This document shows, one piece after another, positions 57,401 through 64,000 of a DNA stretch of 64,000 nucleotides. The notes below the pieces were generated by a model. The model was not told where the DNA came from, ran no database searches, and worked only from the letters and a program-made list of their open reading frames with translations. Location of the stretch: assembly GCA_018697195.1 (NCBI GenBank), contig CM031864.1, positions 17,380,227 through 17,444,226 of the forward strand. Reading direction: 5' to 3'. The first letter of the stretch is position 1. Each line of letters opens with the position of its first letter. Position numbers and translations under genes: made by a program. The DNA is from Certhia americana (taxonomy: Eukaryota > Chordata > Aves > Passeriformes > Certhiidae).

Positions 57401-60400
57401 CACTGCATTTTAAACTAATGGTTGCTTTAAGAATTGTGCTTCCTAGTTTGTGGTGAGAACTTAATCCCATTACTGCCATGACCTGTACACTTACAGCAGT
57501 TTCCTCAATAGGTATTGCATTTATACTGTCAGACACTCAAGACTTGCTTAAGACAGGGGAAGAAGAGTTTTCCAAAAGAGTTCAGAAGTTCATAAACATT
57601 CATCGGAACAGCTTTTTGGTTTTGTCAGCTGCTCTTTATGGACCAGAAGAATGGAGTGTCATGTTCAGGATTCAGAGAAGGTATGATTTCAACATCAAAC
57701 TGAACTTCATATTGCTAAGACGAAATGAAATAACAGTCTTGGATTTGGAAATACTGTTTTAGAAATTAATAGGGCCAGGAGCAATGGACAGAAACTGATG
57801 CACAGGAAATTTCACCTGATTATCAGAAAGAATTTCTTCACTGTGAGGATGACTGTGTACTGGAACAGATTGCTCAGAGCAGTTGTAGAGTCTCCCTCAC
57901 TGGAGATATTCAGAACCATCTGGATGTAATCCTGTGCAGTGTGCTCTAGGATGACCCTACTTGAGCAGGGCGGTTAGAGTTGACACACTGTGGGCCCTTC
58001 CAACCTCACCCTTTGTGAATTATTTCAGGAATATACAAATTTTGTTTTAATAATGCACTGTAAAAGATTATTAATAGCATTTGCTTATTAATAGCAAATA
58101 AAAAGAATACCAAATGAATTAATCTGACTTATCACAGGCAACAAAAGAGGATGTTCCCCAAAACATAGCAAATGAGATTCTTTTCAATCATTGTAGAGCT
58201 ATGTAATATAATTAAAGTTTTCTCTTGAATTGGAAAATTAGACAATTTTCTTAGCTATATTTTCATGATCATTTTCAAAACAGAACAGGCAAGTTTATGT
58301 CATGAGAAAATGTTTTATTGTAAAGTGCAGATTTTTTACCAGCTTTTAAAACGTTTACTTGGAACAGTGTCTATTATACTGTGCTAGAACAATTAAATAA
58401 TCAATGGTATTTTACACCAAAAGTCTAAAACTATATTAAAACTGGTTTAAAACTTTTATCTCTGATTTCTAATGAGGTCTGAAAACTTGTATATTTTAGT
58501 TCATACCTGCTGACAACAGTGATCAGATCATGCTCCATGCTTGTATTCAGAACTATTTTCTTGTAGGTACGGTAGCCCTAACAGCAGTTGATTGTCACTC
58601 TTGGCCTCAAAGAAGTGACTGTTCTAATGAAGTCTTTGATCTTTACCTCCTTGAGGAAAAATAAAGTTCCATTAAATTCTGGGCATACTGCCAAATGCTG
58701 ATGAATAATGAGTGTATGAGATGAAATGTAGGAAATCTATTACCCGTTTGTGAAAACGCTGTAAATTTTCATGAGAGGTTTTAAAAGCTGAGCCAACATT
58801 CAGCAAGACCACATTATTCAGGTGATAGCAATGCTAATTCTTATTCTACTTTGTAGTTATGGGTTTTATGCACATGCTGATCACTAAAATGTGATGTTTT
58901 GGAACTGTATTCCATTTGGCAAGTCAGAAATTTTATTAAAATAAATAATGTTTTTTCATTTCAAGCAGTATCAAATTTATGTTGACAACGGACAATTATA
59001 CATATATTGACTGCCTGAGCTTCTCCTGGTGGGGTTGAAACTTGGGCCATGTTCTTTGAAACTACAAGCCACCTGTTGGATTTGTTCAAAAGCAAAGCCC
59101 CATAGTCAGGTTGTCAGGTTGTCTACTACTACTGCTTCTTTCTGCTTATCTATGGTTTTGTTGCAGTTGGGAAAGGATTATTTTTATTATTATTATTAAC
59201 AAGAAAACGGTAGGATTCTTGTTAACAAGATGAAGATTTTATGCAGAGTTGTGTTTAGCATGGGGGAAGTGGGAGAAAAGTAGTGTTTATCATCACAGCC
59301 TAAATGAGCGTTCCACAAACAACCTCAGAACATGTGTGGGGTAAGTTTTAAACACCTTGGAGCAAAGGCCAGACATGTTCAAATTCCCAGTATTCTGTCC
59401 ATCAATCAAATTAACAACACTGAATTTAGACCTGCTGCTATTGGAAGCAAAACTATTTCTAGAAATAGATTTTCATGGATCTAAGTAAGTACATGTAATT
59501 GTTTCTTCATTGCACTTCGTTGATTCATGCTTTGTTTAGCCCACTCTAGTATTAGCAAAATTGCATCAATTTATTTCCCTAACCTCTAAATGCAAATCCA
59601 ACCTTGTTCCTACATCACATTTTAGCAAAACTCACCAGGGACCTGAGTGCCTATGCTTACAGAGGGACAATGCCTGTAGCATTTATTTTTGCTAATTAGA
59701 AGTGGGCAGACAAGTTCAGATGAGATACCTTACCAGCAGGAGGTCTGAATGTGAATGACTCCAAGTCATCAGACAGATTGCAGGGAAGAACAGGTGGCAG
59801 GCACAAGGGGAGGTCACAGGGGACTTTGCAACTGAGCAGCTGGGCACTTCATCTGCATTATTTAAATCCATTTTGGTTATTTAAAATTCCTCAATCTTTG
59901 TTGTGAAGTCTCTCTCCTGTTTTAGCTCTGCATCAGAAAACAGCAGCAAAGGTAACAGCATCGTTACAACACACTAAATGTGCAGTTCTTAGGGAGAGGC
60001 TCTGTGCTTGCCTAAGCTTTGATGTCTCTCTTCTATAACCTCACTGAATGACAACTCATGCTACTATTTTAAATCTTCAGATCCCCTTCTCAAGAAGGAA
60101 TGCATATGAATAACACTATTTATAGAAAGAATTTTAGGTTAAAGTATTGAGTGAACAAGTCTTTACATAAAAGTAGTGAAATTATCCCATTGTCTTAATC
60201 ATGTCTGGATAGAGGTTGTTTTATTTATAGTACACTACAAAGATTTAGTTCCAATTCTGAAGTATTTTTAGCACATTCTTTTTACATACTTTGCTGTGTT
60301 CTTCAACAGCCATAAAAACAACCCAAATATTTTTTACTGTCACTGAGAAGAATCTTCAGCAATATCACAAAAGAGGGTTTAGCTGTCCCTGAATGTACAC

Positions 60401-61345
60401 ATGCTTAAGAAGTGCTGATTGATTATTGAAGAGACCTAGATAAAGAAATGAGCCCTTCCAAATCCCACCTAAATAAGTAGTACAGAAATGGGACAGATGG
60501 CTTTACAAACAGCATGAGTGCTGCACTTCCCTTTCAAGATAAAAGCAGCCTTCTCTGTAAGTAAAACTGCACACTAAAAAGCTGTTTACATCGTGTGGGA
60601 ATGCTGTTTGAATTTTATGGCATAACAAATTAAATATGTATTCTAAAAGTAACCTTATTTATTTTGCTGTGCAGATTCCTGGGCAGCAATTTACGTGTAA
60701 TACCAGCTCATAATCCTGCTGAAATTGTTAAATTAATGCTAACAATGGCTAAGGTAAGTCCAGTTGCATACACTTAAAAACATTAGTGTATTACTCAGGA
60801 AAAGCCAAGAACTATAAAATACTTTTTATAAGACTCCTTAATGGAACTTTTTAGGTAATACTGACCACAATCCATCAATACATTATGGTAGGACTGGTAC
60901 TCTGATGCATCAGCTGAGTCTTTAAACTACTGGTAAGGGTAACTCAATAGCTCTTAATAGCATCTACAAAAAGAAACTAGATATTTAAGAGCTTGTTTGG
61001 CTCCTATTTACCATTGTTAAGTTAGGATGTCTTCATTTACTGTTAACTCTGTTGAAATACTATCACCTCTGTGTACAGCATTCCTGAACACCTACTTCAG
61101 AACACACGATTCAAATTTCACTGCTGAATAATTTTGCATTTCTACTATTGGAAAAATAGAATGTTGAATATTCTATTACCTAAAAGTCCCTGTGTTCTAG
61201 TCATATTATTTTTCTTTTCTCTAAGGTAACTTGCAAGCCACAAGCACATGATACTCGTTGCAAAATGGAAACGGTAAAAGCCCAAATAATAGAAAAAAGT
61301 CCAGTTTGGAAGATGCTTGAGGAGTACCAATCGCACTGTAATTAA
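54371..61345 (+). CDS. C1orf146: SPO16 homologue (C1orf146), complete, 5 coding exons
   Basis: Coding exons: 54371-54439, 56304-56397, 57512-57680, 60675-60753, 61226-61345. All introns are GT-AG, phases match, and the total is 531 bases, giving 176 residues (human is about 180). The start ATG has an in-frame TAA at 54353-54355, supporting it. The product is the vertebrate SPO16 homologue, a nuclear meiotic protein that works with SHOC1 (the Zip2/XPF-like partner) in the ZMM group to stabilise recombination intermediates and promote crossovers (established knowledge). The fold is ERCC1-like. Recognisable stretches are RWITTVIMSTSLQ, HRVRYSESVETGSVIFPLSG, KFINIHRNSFLVLSAALYGP, EEWSVMFRIQRRFLGSNLRV and IIEKSPVWKMLEEY. 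It lies between BTBD8 and GLMN, as in mammals. Expression is expected to be germline-limited (inference). Confidence 0.93.
54440..56303 (+). other. C1orf146: C1orf146 intron 1
   Basis: Intron of 1.9 kb; no repeat or gene recognised. Confidence 0.8.
56304..56397 (+). CDS. C1orf146: C1orf146 coding exon 2
   Basis: Residues 24-54 plus one base: DHEISAVLQRQQHRVRYSES and VETGSVIFPLS. Acceptor TATTTAG, donor GTACAG. Confidence 0.92.
56398..57511 (+). other. C1orf146: C1orf146 intron 2
   Basis: Intron of 1.1 kb; nothing else recognised. Confidence 0.8.
57512..57680 (+). CDS. C1orf146: C1orf146 coding exon 3
   Basis: Residues 55-110 plus two bases: GIAFILSDTQDLLKTGEEEF, KFINIHRNSFLVLSAALYGP, EEWSVMFRIQR. 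This is the most conserved part of the protein. Acceptor CTCAATAG, donor GTATGA. Confidence 0.93.
57681..60674 (+). other. C1orf146: C1orf146 intron 3
   Basis: Intron of 3.0 kb holding a CR1 3' end at about 57768-58020 and a short TTA repeat near 59180-59198. Confidence 0.8.
57768..58020 (+). mobile_element. CR1 LINE 3' fragment
   Basis: AGGGCCAGGAGCAATGGACA, GAATTTCTTCACTGTGAGGA, CTGGAACAGATTGCTCAGAG, GGAGATATTCAGAACCATCT, ATCCTGTGCAGTGTGCTCTA and GGCCCTTCCAACCTCACC follow the order of the avian CR1 3' region. This is the longest and best preserved CR1 piece in the window, and it lies only ~90 bases after a SPO16 exon. It ends near CTTTGTGAAT, a decayed terminal repeat. Confidence 0.85.
60675..60753 (+). 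CDS. C1orf146: C1orf146 coding exon 4
   Basis: Residues 111-137: RFLGSNLRVIPAHNPAEIVK and LMLTMAK. Acceptor TGTGCAG, donor GTAAGT. Confidence 0.92.
60754..61225 (+). other. C1orf146: C1orf146 intron 4
   Basis: Intron of 472 bases; nothing else recognised. Confidence 0.85.
61226..61345 (+). CDS. C1orf146: C1orf146 coding exon 5 (C-terminus)
   Basis: Residues 138-176 and the TAA at 61343-61345: VTCKPQAHDTRCKMETVKAQ and IIEKSPVWKMLEEYQSHCN. The SPVWK motif is shared with mammals. Acceptor CTCTAAG. Confidence 0.92.
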   Translation, partial: VTCKPQAHDTRCKMETVKAQIIEKSPVWKMLEEYQSHCN

Positions 61346-61781
61346 CTTAATATTTGTTTTTTTTATTCATAAATAGAGTTTCTGCATTTTAAACAAAATA
61401 TAGAATGTTCTTAAAAAATACAGTTACATTTCAAAAGACTACATAAAACATATGCATTTGGAATGAAAATTCGTATTAAATAGCTATACAGTGAAAAATA
61501 GCATACTTGATACCAAATGTGCTTCCTAGGGAGGGAAAAAAGTGTTTTAGCTGCAGTATAGAAAAGTGATCCTTATTTTTAATTTGTTTCTGAACCTTAG
61601 AGGCTCATCTGTTTATTAATAATTTCCCAAAATACTTACTGTATCTTAAGGAAAACTGTGATGAAAGATAAGGATGATCAAAACAATTCCAAAATATAGG
61701 TATCCCTAGAACCAGCAGCTGTATGTATGCAACCTTACACTGTTTTTTAAACACAAATGTTGTGTTACTAAGTTCTAACAT

Positions 61782-61787
61782 TTTATT
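61782..61787 (-). terminator. GLMN: Possible GLMN poly(A) signal
   Basis: TTTATT on plus, AATAAA on minus, about 575 bases after the GLMN stop. Alternatives are at 61612-61617 and 61362-61367. Confidence 0.4.
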
Positions 61788-61941
61788 TGTCTAAAAGTTG
61801 ATGTGTTTTTCTTTAAACAGGTTTTCCTTTGCCATAGTGTTTTTACTATTTATAGATAGTATATTCTATACTGTTATCTATCTTTACCTTACAGTCCTGT
61901 CTGCAAATCGAGAAGCTTGTTTGTCAACATTAAAACATGCT

Positions 61942-61947
61942 AATAAA
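61942..61947 (+). terminator. C1orf146: Possible C1orf146 poly(A) signal
   Basis: AATAAA about 600 bases after the stop; a second candidate lies at 62202-62207. Confidence 0.5.
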
Positions 61948-62360
61948 AGTATCTTATGCTTAAACAGGGATTTTTAATTAATGATTCCTAAATCACGTGA
62001 TAAAAATCTTTGTACAGCAACTATTACCCAACAAATTCTGAAAATTAAAAAAAAAAATGCCTAACCATACCTCATTGCCACAGAGAAGAATATACCCCTG
62101 CTTTGTTTTTAGTTTCTAAACTTAAGTAAAAGCATCTTCAAATTCTGAAGAGGAGTAAAATAGACCATATCTGCAAATCACATGCAACGAGAGCAAAAGA
62201 AAATAAAATGAACAGCAACAAGACTTATGAAGAGTAGAATTTGCAGTTCTTCTGGAGGGCACTCTAAATTGCTCTTCTTTAAAGGAAGCCTCTCTTGCAA
62301 CTGAAGGCTCAGTCCAAATGATCTTGTCAGGAGTATGTTAATTCAAACACTTCACCTGCC

Positions 62361-62468
62361 TTAACTATTTTCATCCATTACAGCTTTTGTTTTCATTTCA
62401 ATGAGTTCTTCTACTCGAGCTAGAACACTTTCTATTAAATCAAATGTGAAGAGAGCTGAGTGTAAAAC
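62361..62468 (-). CDS. GLMN: Glomulin, last coding exon
   Basis: Minus-strand terminal exon, 35 residues plus the TAA at 62363-62361. The peptide VLHSALFTFDLIESVLARVE followed by ELIEMKTKAVMDENS matches the C-terminus of vertebrate glomulin. Glomulin is a helical-repeat cytosolic protein that binds the RING protein RBX1 and blocks E2 access to cullin-RING ubiquitin ligases; human loss of function causes glomuvenous malformations (established knowledge). The acceptor on the minus strand is TTTCAG at about 62474-62469. Convergent with C1orf146. Confidence 0.9.
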   Translation of the reverse strand, partial: VLHSALFTFDLIESVLARVEELIEMKTKAVMDENS

Positions 62469-62591
62469 CTGAAATGATAAGAAAGATGAGTGTTATTAGA
62501 TTTTTTTACCCCATTTACATTTACTTTTATCTCCACACTGGAAAAAAAAATGTCAGTACTTCTGAGTGACTGAAGGAAAGTGCAAACTCAC

Positions 62592-62674
62592 TTGAAGCTG
62601 CATTCCAGTAGTCATGGCAGGCATCTTTTCCCCACTAACAGTTACAGAGCAAACTGTGTTAGAACTGTGTGCCT
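62592..62674 (-). CDS. GLMN: Glomulin, penultimate coding exon
   Basis: Minus-strand exon of 83 bases encoding AHSSNTVCSVTVSGEKMPAM and TTGMQLQ, after two bases that complete a codon from the previous exon. Acceptor TTCTACAG and donor GTGAGT on the minus strand. It joins in frame across a 123-base intron to the last exon. The VSGE..P..T..MQL pattern fits mammalian glomulin. Confidence 0.82.
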
Positions 62675-64000
62675 CTGTAGAAGAAAACATGAAGAAACCA
62701 ACATGACTCTTAGAATTAAAAGAATATTTAAAGTATCAGCATTTCATGACAGTAATTGTTAAGAACAGAAATCAAGGGATTGATGAAACACATGAGAGAG
62801 GGTGCTGAACCTTAAGAGGAAGATGGTTGGAGTTGGATGTTATCTTTATACTTTGTATAACACAAATGTCTACATTACTAAACAGGCAAGATCTGCAACT
62901 GGAACCAATTTTATAGAGCTCACATGCTCTTTGAAAAGAAAAATAATGTTATCTGGCCCAGTTTTGATACACTTTTAGTATTTCCACATCCAGGGAGATA
63001 GTAGGAGGTTATTTAACCTGACTTAATGAATCCAGACATTAAATACTTATTTTATTAAGAAAAGGCTGCAGGCTTCTTTGTTTCAGACAGGTTACTTGCA
63101 GCAGGCTAAACTACAAGGACAGATCTGAAAAATAAGGGGAAAACCTCTTACATTCAGACCACACATTTGAAATTCAATGTAATGCTTACAAAGATTAAAC
63201 ACTAGGGAAGAAAGCTAAACCATTTACTGTTGTAAGTTAAATATTCTCTCCCAAACTCAAATTTCTTTATCCTTTGTCAAAGGCTAGAGAAGTGTAAGAG
63301 GGACTTAAGAAAAAGCTTCCTGATTAATTTTGAAGGATTCCCTTTAGAAAGATATCCACAGGTTGCCTTGAGAAAAAAATCCCCTTCTTTGCCTCCTAAG
63401 TACATAGTTTGCAGTGGAAAAGGAAAAGACTAGGGGCAAAAAGCTGTATTGACATTTTTAGTAGCAGACACAAATTCCTTGGGCTATCTTAATTATACTG
63501 GAGACCACAAGGAACACAGGAGCTGACATACAGAGAGATTGCCTAAAGCAGCTACAGCTCTTATGCCCTGTGCAATGCGTCTGCTTAACCCAGAGCAGAA
63601 TCTGATTCTGTATGTCAGATTAAAAAAAAATTTTTTTTAAAAAATGAATGCAATGCTTCAGGCTCTAGAGAGCACTGTGACTTATTTTTTCTCTTGTTAA
63701 CCCTCCCACACCTGTTATGAAACCTAAGGGTTATGTATTCAGAGAAACTTCGTTTCTCCTTTGTAACATTAAAATCAGAAGTATAAAAGCAGAACAAGCT
63801 CTTAAGGTCTTCATGTGAAAGTTCTATCAGGTTTCCATAAGATTTAAAAACATGATGACAGGTAAGTTCAGATTTTTCTGACCAATTATGAATTCTTTTA
63901 ATACAGCAACTACTGAATTATTATTTGAAGTTTGGAATAGTGTCAACAGTTAAATAAAACCTGATCTATGCATCATTCCTCATTTCCAAAGGATTACCAA
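62675..64000 (-). other. GLMN: GLMN intron (partial)
   Basis: No further glomulin exon was recognised up to the window end. The sequence is AT-rich with a T/A-rich run near 63622-63643. The rest of GLMN should lie beyond 64000. Confidence 0.65.

Larger units (their letters stand above)
61346..62360. other. Convergent 3' UTRs of C1orf146 (+) and GLMN (-)
   Basis: The 1015 bases between the two stop codons carry poly(A) signals for both strands: AATAAA at 61942-61947 and 62202-62207 on plus, and TTTATT (AATAAA on minus) at 61362-61367, 61612-61617 and 61782-61787. If the outer signals are used, the transcripts overlap. Which are used cannot be told from sequence. Confidence 0.7.

Overview
The window is vertebrate nuclear DNA, most probably from a bird. 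It has split genes with GT-AG introns, AT-rich introns, CpG-rich gene starts, AATAAA poly(A) signals and several degraded CR1 LINE fragments, the typical interspersed repeat of birds and other reptiles. Four genes are recognised in an order known from human 1p22 (established knowledge; the bird counterpart is probably in the chromosome 8 block): the 3' end of EPHX4 (+), all coding exons of BTBD8 (+), all coding exons of the SPO16 homologue C1orf146 (+), and the last two coding exons of GLMN (-).

Layout. 1-2379 is the last EPHX4 intron, 2380-2614 its terminal coding exon, and the 3' UTR runs to about 3310. 3146-10760 is a disturbed region. A ~3.1 kb block (EPHX4 3' end, intergenic DNA, BTBD8 promoter, exons 1-2, start of intron 2) is present twice, at 3146-6233 and 7686-10760. 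Between the copies lie a gap of exactly 100 N, a noisy INVERTED copy of BTBD8 exons 14-15 (whose real copies are at ~36.6-37.8 kb), and a 66-base purine-only run. Only the second copy has intact exons 1 and 2. The dense small insertions and deletions, which ignore reading frame, look like unpolished long-read contig ends, so this is most likely a false duplication plus a chimeric read end. BTBD8 occupies 9528-43419 with 18 coding exons that join in frame into 1752 residues: two BTB domains, an alpha-helical BACK-like region, and the long disordered C-terminal half formerly annotated separately as KIAA1107 (APache). 44.1-53.4 kb is intergenic with no gene seen. C1orf146/SPO16 (54371-61345, 5 coding exons, 176 residues) starts beside a GC-rich minisatellite island holding a 459-N gap. 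GLMN enters on the minus strand, with its stop at 62361-62363.

The genes do not form one pathway. EPHX4 is an alpha/beta-hydrolase, BTBD8 a BTB protein whose C-terminal half acts in AP-2/clathrin endocytosis at synapses, C1orf146/SPO16 a meiotic crossover factor, and GLMN an inhibitor of cullin-RING ligases. Their neighbourhood is conserved synteny. C1orf146 and GLMN converge tail to tail with only ~1.0 kb between stop codons.

I found no undescribed biological system. The most notable signal is the assembly-type rearrangement at 3.1-10.8 kb, which would corrupt any automatic gene model for EPHX4 and BTBD8.
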